From Pseudomonadota bacterium (lineage in GTDB: Bacteria; Desulfobacterota; Binatia; Binatales; Binataceae): a DNA stretch of 64,000 nt. The DNA is taken from the NCBI GenBank assembly GCA_021324885.1, contig JAJPIF010000008.1:1-64000 (forward strand), given 5' to 3'. Shown here in pieces: positions 34,263 through 43,156 of the stretch (position 1 is the stretch's first letter; each line of letters starts with the position of its first letter). The notes under the pieces were generated by a model, which was not told the DNA's origin, did no database searches, and saw nothing but the letters and a program-made list of their open reading frames with translations. The position numbers and the translations under genes are program-made.

Positions 34263-34949
34263 TCAATTGCCGTCGAGGAGCTCGACTTTGCCGCTTCGCA
34301 GCTTGTAGCGGGCGCCGACGATTTTGAGGCTGCCGTCACTCACTCGCTGGTTGAACAGCGGCGAGCGCTTGAGAATGTTGACCTGCTCGTCCACGTTCAG
34401 ATCGATCGCGTGGGAATCGAGATTTGCGGCGCGCTGCTTGCGCGCCCGGGCGACCGCCGGACAGATATTGCCGAAAATTTCGGGCAGTTGGGCCGCCGGT
34501 TTGGAACCACATTCGCCGACAGCCCCTTTGACCGCGCCGCAACTGTCATGGCCCAGCACCATAATCAGGTTGGTGCCCAGATGCTCAACCGCGTAGTCGA
34601 TGCTTTCAAGGCCCGCGCGCGTGACCGTATTGCCCGCGATGCGCACCACGAACAGACCGCCCAATCCTTGATCGAAAATCAACTCCGGCGGAACCCGCGA
34701 GTCGGAGCATGAAAGGATGACGGCGAACGGAGCCTGGCCGCCGGCCAGCTCCTCGCGCCTTTTTGCATGCAGCAGCGGCTGGTGCGTCGTGTCATGTTGG
34801 AAGCGCTGGTTGCCCGCCATCAGCCGCGACAAGGCCTCCGCCGGGCTGATCGCCGACGCGCCGGCTTCGGCGGCTACCAGGACCCGAGCGGCCCCGAAGA
34901 TAAAAAGGGCCGCCGTCATCAGCGCATACGTCAGACGTTTTTTGTACAT
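34263..34949 (-). CDS. Periplasmic beta-class carbonic anhydrase
   Basis: A 228-residue beta-carbonic anhydrase, which interconverts CO2 and bicarbonate. The zinc ligands are Cys81 (SCSDSRVPPE, with the Asp83-Arg85 dyad), His134 and Cys137 (LGHDSCGAVKG). Unlike most beta enzymes it has an export signal (MYKKRLTYALMTAALFIFGA then RVLVAAEA), so it should act in the periplasm. The ATG at 34949 has AAGGA eight bases upstream; upstream in-frame starts add residues without similarity. A SulP-type anion transporter lies 1.4 kb away on the same strand, with an M48-like gene between them on the other strand. Confidence 0.9.
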   Translation of the reverse strand: MYKKRLTYALMTAALFIFGAARVLVAAEAGASAISPAEALSRLMAGNQRFQHDTTHQPLLHAKRREELAGGQAPFAVILSCSDSRVPPELIFDQGLGGLFVVRIAGNTVTRAGLESIDYAVEHLGTNLIMVLGHDSCGAVKGAVGECGSKPAAQLPEIFGNICPAVARARKQRAANLDSHAIDLNVDEQVNILKRSPLFNQRVSDGSLKIVGARYKLRSGKVELLDGN

Positions 34950-35308
34950 TCCCAGTCCTTTCATGTATTGGCGGTATGAGGATTCCACACACCGGCTGCC
35001 TACCCATTGCCGCATCTAAGGCGCCCGCATGCGTTGCGGTAACACGAAGCCGCGGCGCTCGAAGAAAATGCCATCAGGACCGCTACTATCAGCGCTAAAC
35101 GCATGACCGTCCCTGAAAAAACCCGGCCGCCGCCAATGGTCCCACAATCAGTAGCCGAACGCTATGGACATTGGGTGGGTTAAAACGATTGACAATCGCA
35201 TGGGGCGGCGATTGAACGAAAGCGATTCGAACCGAGTTGAAACGGCCGAAGTACGCCACTGTATCGATAGATGCGCAATCGCGTTAAAGATTAGCGAGGG
35301 CTTTGTTC
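34950..35308. other. Divergent intergenic region, 359 bp
   Basis: It separates the carbonic anhydrase (minus) from the M48-like gene (plus). A TTGACA at 35189-35194 and repeated CGATTG motifs (about 35187, 35209, 35221) occur, with an inverted GATTG-a-CAATC at about 35187-35197. No convincing -10 element follows. I see no gene or RNA. Confidence 0.4.
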
Positions 35309-36220
35309 ATGGACGCCGCATCTCAGGAAGAACCGCAGACGCTTCTGGAAAGCGGCAGCGCACGGGTCAAACCGGGAGAGCCCTCGCCCTTGCTGCTTGA
35401 TGATTCGCGGCTCCTCGCTTATCGCCATCCGGCGGAACGCCGGATGCTGGCAGTTGCGGTTGGCGCGGTCGCAATCCTGGTTGTGGGGGGCTTTCTATAT
35501 CGCGAGCGGGATGTTTTGGTCGCCGCCGCCGCGCTCTATCTATCAATGGTCTTCACTTCGCTGCAGGCAAAAACCTACTACAGACTGCAAGGCGCGGAGG
35601 TAACTCCAACCCAGTTTCCGGCCATTTACGGAATCGTCGAGGAACTGCGGACGCGGTTTCGGGCGCCGCCCACCCGTGTGTTTGTCCTGCGCAAGGTCGG
35701 CTCCAGGGCGGAGGCGCTGGGATTGAGCGCTCCATATGTTGTCGTCCTGCCGCATATCGTGATTGACTCGCTGGAGCCTGAGGAACTGCGCTACGTGCTT
35801 GGCCAGGCAATGGGGCAAATCTGTTTCGGGCATACCCGCGTGGCGGTGCTCATGGGCGGCCAGGAATCGGCATTGCCAGCGGTGCTGTCCTGGGTCGCCT
35901 GGGTGCGCGACCTGATCTTTGCCGGATACTGGCGCGCGGCAACGATAAGTGAAGATCGCGCCGGGGTTCTAGCTTGTCGAAACGTGGCTCACGCCGTCCG
36001 CGCCCAGATCAAGCTTTCCGTCGGGACCAATCAGGCGCGCGAGGTAAGGACGGAAGACCTGAGCGAACAGGCCCTCAAAGTCAGCGGCGGTGTCACCCGC
36101 ATGCAGGCGGTGTTAATTCGCTGGCGAACTCCCATCCCTCCATTTATCGAACGGCTCCAGGCGATGGCCGATTGGGCGGGGCAGCCTGAAATTTTCGCTC
36201 AACACAAACGCAAGCGATGA
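35309..36220 (+). CDS. M48-like membrane protein lacking the HExxH zinc motif
   Basis: A 303-residue protein with two N-terminal membrane segments (about 46-64 and 68-85) and a domain laid out like M48 metallopeptidases (HtpX/Ste24 type): FPAIYGIVEELRTRFRAPPTRVFVL, a stretch ending PYVVVLPHIVIDSLEPEELRYVLGQAMGQICFGHT, and SEDRAGVLACRN, where the third zinc ligand region usually lies. In active enzymes the middle motif is HE-x-x-H-...-GH. Here it is QAMGQ-ICFGH, so both histidines and the glutamate are gone while the framing residues remain. It is therefore a probable pseudo-protease. GAGGG precedes ATG 35309. Confidence 0.7.
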   Translation: MDAASQEEPQTLLESGSARVKPGEPSPLLLDDSRLLAYRHPAERRMLAVAVGAVAILVVGGFLYRERDVLVAAAALYLSMVFTSLQAKTYYRLQGAEVTPTQFPAIYGIVEELRTRFRAPPTRVFVLRKVGSRAEALGLSAPYVVVLPHIVIDSLEPEELRYVLGQAMGQICFGHTRVAVLMGGQESALPAVLSWVAWVRDLIFAGYWRAATISEDRAGVLACRNVAHAVRAQIKLSVGTNQAREVRTEDLSEQALKVSGGVTRMQAVLIRWRTPIPPFIERLQAMADWAGQPEIFAQHKRKR

Positions 36221-36232
36221 GCCGAGATTAAC

Positions 36233-36298
36233 GGCCGGTATCGAGTCATCTTGTTCAACTTTGATTTGGCTGCGGCGCGGACAGGTTGAATACCGGCC
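36233..36298. terminator. Nested inverted repeat between convergent genes
   Basis: GGCCGGTAT (36233-36241) pairs with ATACCGGCC (36290-36298), and inside it TTCAAC pairs with GTTGAA. It lies between the M48-like gene and the SulP gene, which converge. The loop is long and there is no T-run, so terminator function is only possible. Confidence 0.3.
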
Positions 36299-36355
36299 TG
36301 TTGCATTCGAGGATTCAGCTTGAGGCGCGACCTTTCTCGAAACGCGTGGCCGCCC

Positions 36356-38083
36356 TCACGCGGGCGCGGCGCCCGGACTGATCGGCTTTCGATTTATTGC
36401 GGCCAGCGCTTCATGCAGGGAGTCGAAAATCCGATCCGAGCCAATAACGTCATACAGACGGTGGCGGCGCAGATCCGACAGCAGCGGCGTTTCCGCGTGG
36501 ACCAGCACGAACGATATGCCGCGACCGGCGAGTTCCCGCAGCAGATTGTGCAGCACTCGGGCGGCGGTATAGTCAATACTGGTTATCGCGCCCGCATCCA
36601 ATATCAAAAACCGCACCGGCGTGGGCGCCGCCTCGATCAGCGTCCTTATGTCGCCCGCGAAGCGCTCGGCATTGGCATAGAACAGGTTCGCTCCGAACTG
36701 AAATATCAAAAGTCCCGCTGCGCTGATCGCGCCGGGCACCGCCGGAATCGGCCGCCAATGTCCGTCGTGGTTCACCAGCACCGCCGTATGCGGGCGGTAG
36801 CTGTGGCGTACGTGGCGCAGCAATGAAAGCACCGCTGCCAACAGGAGTCCCTCTTCGACGCCGGCCAGTACCACCACCGCGGCCGTAATCAGGGCGAGCC
36901 GGAACTCGCCCGGGCTTTCGCTTCGAATTTCGCGCAAGCCGCGGAGGTCGACGAGTTCGACGGCAACGGTGAAAACGATCGCACCGAGCACGCATCTGGG
37001 CAGATATTGCAGCGGACCAGTCAGGAACAGCAGCACCACGCCGACCACTGCGGCAGTCGTGAGATGAGCCAACTGGCTGCGTCCGCCGGCGGCCTCCACC
37101 ATTGCGGTCTGGGTCGGACTGCCGTTGACCACGAAAGCGCCGCTCAATGCGGCTGCGGCATTGGCGGCCGCCAAGCCCACCAGGTCGGTGTTTTGGTCTG
37201 ATGCCTGATGATGCCGCCACGCATAGGCGCGAGCGGTCGCCGCGCTTTGCGAAACGATTACGAGGAAACACGATGCGGCAATCGGAAGGAGCGGCGGAAT
37301 TTCTCTGAAACCGACATCGGGAAAACCGAGCCGGGGCAGTCCGCCGTTGAAGTGCTGGATGACCGCGATGCCATGTCCGGGGAAATCAAACACGAAGCCG
37401 GCGACGATCGCACCGGCGACCGCGAAAAGTGGCCCGGGAAAACGCGGCGCCACTTTGCGCAAGACCACAACGATTAATACAACCGCCGCGGCCAGAGCAA
37501 AGGCCGGTACTTTTATCAGCGCAATGCCCCGAATGGCCTCGACGAGCTGTTCAGGCGTGCGGTTTGAGGTGATCGTAACCCCGGTCATCTCCCCCAGCAT
37601 CGCGATACCGACCTGCAAGCCGACGCCGGTGAGAAAGCCCACCAAGACGGTTTGCGACAGGAAATCGGCGAGGAATCCAAGCTCAAGAATCCGCGCCAGG
37701 AGCAGCAAGCCCGCCGTCAACAGCGCCACCATCCCAGCCAATGCAACGTAATGAGCACTGGCAATCGGCGCCATCCGGGAAAGTCCGCCGGCCAGAACCG
37801 CCGCTGTTGCCGAATCCGCCGCCACCACCAGGTAGCTTGAACAACCGAACACCGCGAACGCCACCGGCGGCAGCAGCAGTGTGTATAATCCGGTGATAAC
37901 AGGGGTGCCCGCGATTCGGGTATAGCCGAGCACCTGCGGAATGTTCATCGCGGCCAGCGTTAGCCCGGCTCGCGCATCGCCAATCGCATCGCCTCGGCCA
38001 GGCGAACCGACACCGCGCAACAGCAGGCGGTGGTTGCCGCTGCGCGGTCTTGGGCGGTTGAAATTCCCGGATTTCTCGTTCAA
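36356..38083 (-). CDS. SulP family inorganic anion transporter with STAS domain
   Basis: A 575-residue SLC26/SulP transporter: about 11-12 hydrophobic segments (35-430) with the family start ARAGLTLAAMNIPQVLGYTRIAGTPVITGLYT and the motif ATARAYAWRHHQASDQNTDLVGLAAANAAAALSGAFVVNGSPTQTA, then a cytoplasmic STAS domain (about 450-560) with ILDAGAITSIDYTA. Substrates in the family are sulfate, bicarbonate or chloride; the nearby periplasmic carbonic anhydrase makes bicarbonate plausible, but this is inference. The start is a TTG at 38083, seven bases after the PPK2 stop, so it is the third gene of a methyltransferase-PPK2-SulP unit. Confidence 0.87.
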   Translation of the reverse strand: MNEKSGNFNRPRPRSGNHRLLLRGVGSPGRGDAIGDARAGLTLAAMNIPQVLGYTRIAGTPVITGLYTLLLPPVAFAVFGCSSYLVVAADSATAAVLAGGLSRMAPIASAHYVALAGMVALLTAGLLLLARILELGFLADFLSQTVLVGFLTGVGLQVGIAMLGEMTGVTITSNRTPEQLVEAIRGIALIKVPAFALAAAVVLIVVVLRKVAPRFPGPLFAVAGAIVAGFVFDFPGHGIAVIQHFNGGLPRLGFPDVGFREIPPLLPIAASCFLVIVSQSAATARAYAWRHHQASDQNTDLVGLAAANAAAALSGAFVVNGSPTQTAMVEAAGGRSQLAHLTTAAVVGVVLLFLTGPLQYLPRCVLGAIVFTVAVELVDLRGLREIRSESPGEFRLALITAAVVVLAGVEEGLLLAAVLSLLRHVRHSYRPHTAVLVNHDGHWRPIPAVPGAISAAGLLIFQFGANLFYANAERFAGDIRTLIEAAPTPVRFLILDAGAITSIDYTAARVLHNLLRELAGRGISFVLVHAETPLLSDLRRHRLYDVIGSDRIFDSLHEALAAINRKPISPGAAPA

Positions 38084-38089
38084 AGCTGC

Positions 38090-38950
38090 CTACTTCGATT
38101 GCGGCTGCCCGGCTTGCCGCTTCCCTTCAGCCGCGGCGTGATACTTGCGGCGGATCTCCGCGATATCCACTTTCGCCGGCGGCAGCCTGAGCCTCATCCC
38201 CTCCATGGTATCGGCGACTATCTCGGAAACCGCGAGGTTACGGAACCATTTGTGATCCGACGGTATAACGTACCAGGGGGCATATTTGGTGCTGGTTTTC
38301 TCGATCGCTTCCTCGAACGCTTCGATATACGCGGGCCACAGTTCGCGCTCGGAATAATCGCTTTCACTGATCTTCCAGTGCCGCTGCGGATCCTCAAGCC
38401 GCTGCCTGAATCGCTCGAGCTGTTCTTCCGGGCTGATGTGCAGATAGAATTTTACAATCGCCGTACCGTTGTCCCACAGCATCTTCTCAAAATCGTTAAT
38501 CAATTCGTAGCGGCCCGACCAGACATCTTTGGGAACCAACTTATGCACTCGCACTACCAGCACATCCTCGTAGTGCGAGCGGTTAAAAATCACCACCTGC
38601 CCCCTGGCCGGTGCTCGCAGGTGAGCGCGCCACAGAAAGTCGTGCGCGGCTTCCTGGGCGTTGGGCTGCTTGAAGCCAAAAACCGATGTGCCCTGCGGAT
38701 TCATCGCGCTGAAGACATGGCGCACCACGCCGTCTTTGCCGCCCGCGTCCAGCGCCTGCAACACGATCAGCAGCGACCGGCTGCCGTCGGCGTAGAGCAG
38801 GTACTGCAAATTTGCGATGCGCGCGGCGTTTTTATTCAGTTCCGGCATGGCACCCTCATGTGATTCGTGCTTGTCCTTGAAGCCCGGATCGATTCCGGCC
38901 AGCCGCACCTTGCTGCCGGGCTCAACCAAAAATTTCCTGCCGTATTTCAT
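38090..38950 (-). CDS. Polyphosphate kinase 2 family protein
   Basis: A 286-residue PPK2-type kinase that uses polyphosphate to phosphorylate nucleotides (or the reverse). Walker A is ALDAGGKDG, the lid module contains NRSHYEDVLVVRVH, and SESDYSERELWPAYIEAFEEAI followed by APWYVIPSDHKWFRNLAVSEIV are family signatures. Length fits single-domain PPK2. AMP or ADP preference cannot be decided from what I see. The ATG at 38950 is where similarity begins; a frame upstream to 39013 adds 21 unrelated residues. Confidence 0.9.
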   Translation of the reverse strand: MKYGRKFLVEPGSKVRLAGIDPGFKDKHESHEGAMPELNKNAARIANLQYLLYADGSRSLLIVLQALDAGGKDGVVRHVFSAMNPQGTSVFGFKQPNAQEAAHDFLWRAHLRAPARGQVVIFNRSHYEDVLVVRVHKLVPKDVWSGRYELINDFEKMLWDNGTAIVKFYLHISPEEQLERFRQRLEDPQRHWKISESDYSERELWPAYIEAFEEAIEKTSTKYAPWYVIPSDHKWFRNLAVSEIVADTMEGMRLRLPPAKVDIAEIRRKYHAAAEGKRQAGQPQSK

Positions 38951-39013
38951 CCGCGCTTCACCCCCGATGCTGTCCGAGCGACAGTTGGGAAGTTGGTTGT
39001 GCCTCACTGACAC

Positions 39014-39838
39014 CTACTTGCGCGCAATCAGGAAACTTTGCACGCGACGGCCGGAGACGGCAACTTCGGAGAATCCCGCCTCCTTCGCCATCTCAACCAT
39101 GGAGGCCGTGCCATACGCGACTGCGGCCTCGGGATATCTTTCGTCGTCGACAAATGCATTTCCCGCCCGATGTGAAAACGTCCACGGTTTTCCCATTTCA
39201 ACCGACTCCATGCAGAAGAACGACATCACCGCCATTCCCTTGGGACGCAAGGCCCGGAACGACTGCTGCAGATAAAAGGCCACCTCATTTTCCAATAGAT
39301 GGGTGAACAAGGAGGTTGAAAATACAAAATCCCGGCTTTCAGGCTGCGCTATCGTGAAAAGCTCGCAATCGGGCGAAGACAATTCCCCGCTATGGTAGGT
39401 GGAGCTCTTATGCGGCGACAACGCAAAAACAAATTTCGGCGCGGGAAAATGCGCCCGGCAATAATCGATCATCTCGGGATCGATATCTATACCCAGGTAG
39501 GTGCCTGAGAAATAATCGGCCTTCAGATGCGCCGCGATCCTGCCGCAGCCGCATCCGATTTCCATAATATCGGCGCTAGCGGTGAGGTAGCCCCGGGCGA
39601 AGCACTCGATCCAGAACTGGCTTCCGATCTGCAAATGATGGGCGTGATTGTTGACGATTTTCGTGCCGACGCCCACGCGCACCCGCAAATGGTTGGGCGG
39701 CAGATCGCGGAATTCAGGGAAAGGCGCTCCCAGCAGGTTGGCGATCGCGTTGCCGGCAACCTTGAACACCGGATTGTAACTCAGCAACGAATTGGAGGGA
39801 TAAAGCTTGCGAACCAGTTTTATAATGCTTGCCGCCAC
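39014..39838 (-). CDS. Class I SAM-dependent methyltransferase
   Basis: A 274-residue methyltransferase: motif I IMEIGCGCGRIAAHL, then YLGIDIDPEMIDYCRAHFP with the ribose-binding Asp, DFVFSTSLFTHLLENEVAFYLQQSFRALRPKGMAVMSFFCME as motifs IV-VI. It resembles methyltransferases found in cell-surface and small-molecule biosynthesis loci; the substrate is unknown. GTG start with GGAG seven bases upstream. It is the first gene of the minus-strand run leading to PPK2 and SulP. Confidence 0.8.
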   Translation of the reverse strand: MAASIIKLVRKLYPSNSLLSYNPVFKVAGNAIANLLGAPFPEFRDLPPNHLRVRVGVGTKIVNNHAHHLQIGSQFWIECFARGYLTASADIMEIGCGCGRIAAHLKADYFSGTYLGIDIDPEMIDYCRAHFPAPKFVFALSPHKSSTYHSGELSSPDCELFTIAQPESRDFVFSTSLFTHLLENEVAFYLQQSFRALRPKGMAVMSFFCMESVEMGKPWTFSHRAGNAFVDDERYPEAAVAYGTASMVEMAKEAGFSEVAVSGRRVQSFLIARK

Positions 39839-40090
39839 GTAACGCTCCCGCCCGTTTTACGCCGGTTCATGCCGAGGGTTTATGCAGCTTCGCTCCGATC
39901 ACGTCAACCTGATCACTGCGACGCCGCACTTATGCTGACACCCGGGAACGGCCCTGCGTGGAGGCGCAGATGCCAGCCCCGCTATCAAGTAGAACCAAAG
40001 TCCAATTGTAATTCTGCGCGAATTGTCAAATGATATCGTGCCATTAGCTGAAGCGATCGATTTGGGGCGTCAAATGCAACGAGGAGACTT

Positions 40091-40885
40091 ATGAGATCGA
40101 GCATGCCGAAGGCAATTTACGCGCTTCTCGCACTGGCGCTCGCCGCGTGCGGCGGATCATCGTCCGGCAGTATGCCCACCCTGCCGACTGCGGGAACATT
40201 GACCGCAGGGGCAACGTCGTCGGCTGCGCAGGTACAAAATGCGCCTGCCGTCAGCAGCCCGCCTAGCCAGATTACCGTTTACCCGTTCGCCACCAACGCG
40301 GCCGAAGTGACGCTGAACCAGGGTATCGGCGCGCGGCTTTACCGCAATTACAGCGGTCAGGACCAGACCGCCGACCAGACGCAGCTCGCGGACAGCACCG
40401 CCCAGAATATCTGCGTGCAGGTCGCCAGCAGTCTGGCGAAAAACGGCTGGAACGCGGCCTGCCAGCCGCGCGGAACCGCGCTTAGCGGCAACAATGTGCT
40501 GATCATTGACGGCGCCTTCACCGATATCAGCGAAGGCAACCGGCTGCGGCGGATGGTGATCGGATTGGGCGCCGGAGCTTCCGTGATTGACACGCAGGTC
40601 AGCCTATACCAGTACTCCAACGGCAACTACACGCAACTGGTCACGTTCACCACCCATGCGGACAGCGGCAAGATGCCCGGCGCCGGAATCACCGGACCGG
40701 CGGGCGCGGCAGCCGGCGGCGCGGCGGCCGCAGCGTCGCTGGGCGTGAATCTCGCGGCGGGCGGGGTCAAGAGCGTCACCTCGTCCACAGCGTATCTGGC
40801 CCAGCAAAGCGCCAAACAGATCGTCGATCAAACCAACAACTACCTCTCGCAACAAGGCTGGAGCCCTGCGGCTGGCAGTTCCTGA
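40091..40885 (+). CDS. DUF4410-like lipoprotein
   Basis: A 264-residue lipoprotein: signal peptide MRSSMPKAIYALLALALAAC with lipobox LAAC, a serine/threonine-rich segment, then a domain with ITVYPFATNAAEVTLN and SLAKNGWNAACQPRG...NVLIIDGAFTDISEGNRLRRMVIGLGAGASVIDTQVSLYQY. This matches the DUF4410 pattern, in which GNRLRRMVIGLGAGAS is typical. A glycine/alanine-rich hydrophobic stretch (about 195-230) may be membrane-interacting. Function unknown. GAGGAG precedes the ATG. Convergent with the SDR gene. Confidence 0.75.
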   Translation: MRSSMPKAIYALLALALAACGGSSSGSMPTLPTAGTLTAGATSSAAQVQNAPAVSSPPSQITVYPFATNAAEVTLNQGIGARLYRNYSGQDQTADQTQLADSTAQNICVQVASSLAKNGWNAACQPRGTALSGNNVLIIDGAFTDISEGNRLRRMVIGLGAGASVIDTQVSLYQYSNGNYTQLVTFTTHADSGKMPGAGITGPAGAAAGGAAAAASLGVNLAAGGVKSVTSSTAYLAQQSAKQIVDQTNNYLSQQGWSPAAGSS

Positions 40886-41190
40886 TCGCAGCGCCGGGAC
40901 ACGGCCTCGGCCCCGGCCCGATTCAGTTCCATCTCCCTGAAAGGGGCCTTCAGAGGGTCCTTCAGAAGCGCGCATTTTGTCGGGGCCGGCCGTTCGGGCC
41001 CGGGAAAGGCGCGCGTCGTCCTCCTTTTATGACGACCAATTTCCGGCAAATCACGGCCGGCAAAGAAAACCCACGCAGCCAAGTCCAAATGTGCAGGCGC
41101 ATGCCTGCAGCCTGTGGCACGCTATTTTATCGGCGGTTTCCTTGAGCGGGAGAGAATTGTCGGTCAAAAGCCTCCCACTTGAGCCATCCC
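40886..41190. other. Intergenic region between convergent genes, 305 bp
   Basis: I see no gene or RNA. It holds a short imperfect tandem (AGGGGCCTTCAG then AGGGTCCTTCAG) at about 40938-40961. Confidence 0.45.
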
Positions 41191-41985
41191 TTACCATTCC
41201 GGACCCGTTCCCAGCAGCCCCGGCATTCCCGTGTTCGCGGTGATTCCACCGTCGGCCACGAAAAACGCGCCGGTGACATACGATGCTTCGTCGGACGCCA
41301 GGAACGCTACTACGTTCGCAATTTCCTGCGGGTCGGCCAAGCGACCCATCGGAATCGCTTCGCAGATCCGTTTCATCATCGTCCCGTCCCCGGAGTTGAG
41401 GATAGCCATCAGCGGCGGCGTCGCGGTTACGCCCGGGCAGACCGCATTGCATCTGATACCCTTGCGCGCATATTCGATAGCGGTGGCGCGCGTCAAGTTG
41501 ATCACGCCGGCCTTGATCGTGTTGTAGGCGCCCAGCATGTAATCCGCCGCCAGTCCGGAGATCGAGGCGGTATTGACGATCGCGCCGCGCTTGCGCGTCA
41601 CCATTTCGGCCAACGCGCACCTGGTGGCATACCAGTACGCGGTCAACCCAACGTCGATCGTTTTCTGCCATCCCTCCAGTGCGATCTCACCCACGTGGCC
41701 GGCGGCGGCGAAAACCGCGTTGTTGTGCAGCACGTCGAGGCGGCCGAACCGATCGATGGCAAACCTGATCATCGCCTCGACTTCCCTGGGCTGCCCGATA
41801 TCGGCATGGACGAACTCCGCGCTGCCGCCGCCGTCGCGAATCTGATCGACGATGCGCTTGCCGCCCTCATCGTTCAGATCGGCGACCACCACCGCCGCTC
41901 CCTCGCGCGCAAAGGTTTTGGCGGTTGCCGCCCCGATCCCCGACGCCGCGCCCGTAATCAGCGAAACCCTGTCCTTGAGCCTCAT
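41191..41985 (-). CDS. Short-chain dehydrogenase/reductase (SDR)
   Basis: A 264-residue classical SDR, an NAD(P)-dependent oxidoreductase. Cofactor motif TGAASGIG (11-18), VADLND (Asp favours NAD), HNNAVFAAAG (structural), the catalytic Ser in NTASISG and the Tyr-x-x-x-Lys in GAYNTIKAG, followed by CNAVCPGVTATP and a FFVADGGITAN end. Substrate unknown; such genes are common beside CoA-transferases and P450s. GGAGG precedes the ATG. It ends 134 bp before the tRNA-Arg on the other strand. Confidence 0.9.
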   Translation of the reverse strand: MRLKDRVSLITGAASGIGAATAKTFAREGAAVVVADLNDEGGKRIVDQIRDGGGSAEFVHADIGQPREVEAMIRFAIDRFGRLDVLHNNAVFAAAGHVGEIALEGWQKTIDVGLTAYWYATRCALAEMVTRKRGAIVNTASISGLAADYMLGAYNTIKAGVINLTRATAIEYARKGIRCNAVCPGVTATPPLMAILNSGDGTMMKRICEAIPMGRLADPQEIANVVAFLASDEASYVTGAFFVADGGITANTGMPGLLGTGPEW

Positions 41986-42119
41986 TGCCCTTCCTCCGTT
42001 TCGGCCCCAATGTGTTCATGGTCCGTCCGAACAAGCACATTGTATGAGATCCTCAGCCATCACAAGGTCGGCAATTGCTCCGGCGTGCTGTTTAGCCCAG
42101 AATCAACGAAGACAGCGGC

Positions 42120-42196
42120 GCCCCCTTAGCTCAGATGGATAGAGCACAGGATTCCTAATCCTGGGGTCGCGCGTTCGAATCGCGCAGGGGGCGCCA
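42120..42196 (+). tRNA. tRNA-Arg (anticodon CCT)
   Basis: A full cloverleaf of 77 nt: acceptor GCCCCCT pairs with AGGGGGC, D stem GCTC/GAGC, anticodon stem CAGGA/TCCTG with loop TTCCTAA (anticodon CCT, reading AGG), T arm GCGCG-TTCGAAT-CGCGC, discriminator G, encoded CCA. Its 3' half (from 42153) is repeated exactly at 44714-44757, so the gene is the integration site of the element described here and remains intact at the left end. Confidence 0.97.
42153..42196 (+). repeat. attL-like repeat inside tRNA-Arg
   Basis: 44 bases from the anticodon loop to the CCA, identical to 44714-44757. Extending left, AGGA also matches with one mismatch between (T here, C at the right copy). Confidence 0.9.
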
Positions 42197-42230
42197 ATAA
42201 AATCAAGGGGTTTTTCCACTAATTCACCTT

Positions 42231-42990
42231 TTAGAGGCCGTCCTGACAACCAAGCTGACAACCATCAGGAAGCAAATCAACCTCAAAAATTGTTTTCATC
42301 TTTTCAGCGGCGTCAACCAGAACTTCCGGGAACACATGCGAGTAGATGTCCATCGTGACGCTTATCTGGGAATGCCGCAAAATCTCCATCACCGTTCTGG
42401 GATGGACCCCGAGGGCGAGAAGAATTGATGCGGCACTGTGGCGAAGGTCATGGAAACGAATATTGGGGAGGCCCCCTTTTTCAACATTGATTTGAACTCT
42501 CGTGTAAGGTTGCGAGGCTCGATTGGAGTTCCGATTCGGGTTGTGAAAACAAGTCCCGACTCCTTCCAGACCTCGCCCGCCAGCAACCGTTCGTGCGATT
42601 GGCGAATTTGGTGACTTCGAAGCGCAGCTACAACCGGGCCGGGCAACGGTATTGGATGACGACCGCGACTCGTCTTTGGTTCACTGAGTTGAAGCTTGCC
42701 CTCGATGCGTCCCAGCGAGTGCGTGACCGTCAACGTCCCTGCTTCTAAATCAATATCGTTCCAGCCCAAGCCCAACGCTTCGCCCCTTCGTAAGCCAATC
42801 GCGAGTGCCGCCGAATAAAGTGCTTCGAGTCTGTTATTTTTCGCAATGTTGATGAAAACCTTGGCCTCCGCGATTGAAAAGACCGGGAATGTCTTGCGCT
42901 TTACCTTGGGGCTATCTATGAGCTGCGCGAACGTTGCGTGACACCAGCGCCCATTTCATCGCCTGTCCTAAAGCTCGCGATGGCCGGGTG
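42231..42990 (-). pseudogene. Phage-type tyrosine recombinase (integrase), frameshifted and N-terminally truncated
   Basis: Reassembled from three frames on the minus strand. The 5' part reads RALGQAMKWALVSRNV, then near 42925 it must shift to continue AQLIDSPKVKRKTFPVFSIAEAK and on to LRRGEALGLGWNDIDLEAG (catalytic Arg I region). Near 42475, at a run of G, a second shift is needed to reach FHDLRHSAAS (His-x-x-Arg), LRHSQISVTMDIYSHV (His and the catalytic Tyr), ending at TAA 42233. So all catalytic residues are present in the DNA, but the product cannot be made without two frameshifts, and the N-terminal arm-binding domain is missing. Sequence error in homopolymers cannot be excluded. Confidence 0.85.
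42244..42264 (-). repeat. Left paired TGACAACCA repeat (possible integrase arm site)
   Basis: TGACAACCA twice in direct orientation at 42244 and 42256 (12-bp period), 48 bp inside the left att core and within the recombinase 3' coding end. A near-identical pair is at 44588-44608. Confidence 0.6.
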
Positions 42991-43059
42991 ATCTATAGAA
43001 CGAGCGTCCAGACGGACGCCTGCTCACAAAGATGAGATGCACAACACTGTTCACCCTGC

Positions 43060-43156
43060 GTTTAAACACTGGCCCTAAGCCATTTGCTAAGCAATAGCTA
43101 TTTATCTAGCCTCTGCGTTTAAACAGTATGTATTCTCAGGCCCTCCGCGTTTAAAC
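43060..43156 (-). repeat. Three GTTTAAACGC-containing repeats
   Basis: The 8-bp palindrome GTTTAAAC occurs at 43060-43067, 43117-43124 and 43149-43156. Read on the minus strand each has the wider context AGTGTTTAAACGC or ACTGTTTAAACGC followed by G/A-rich bases. A fourth copy, GTTTAAACGC on the plus strand, is at 44255-44262. The two rightmost copies lie in the 3' end of the 101-residue reading frame. Confidence 0.7.
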
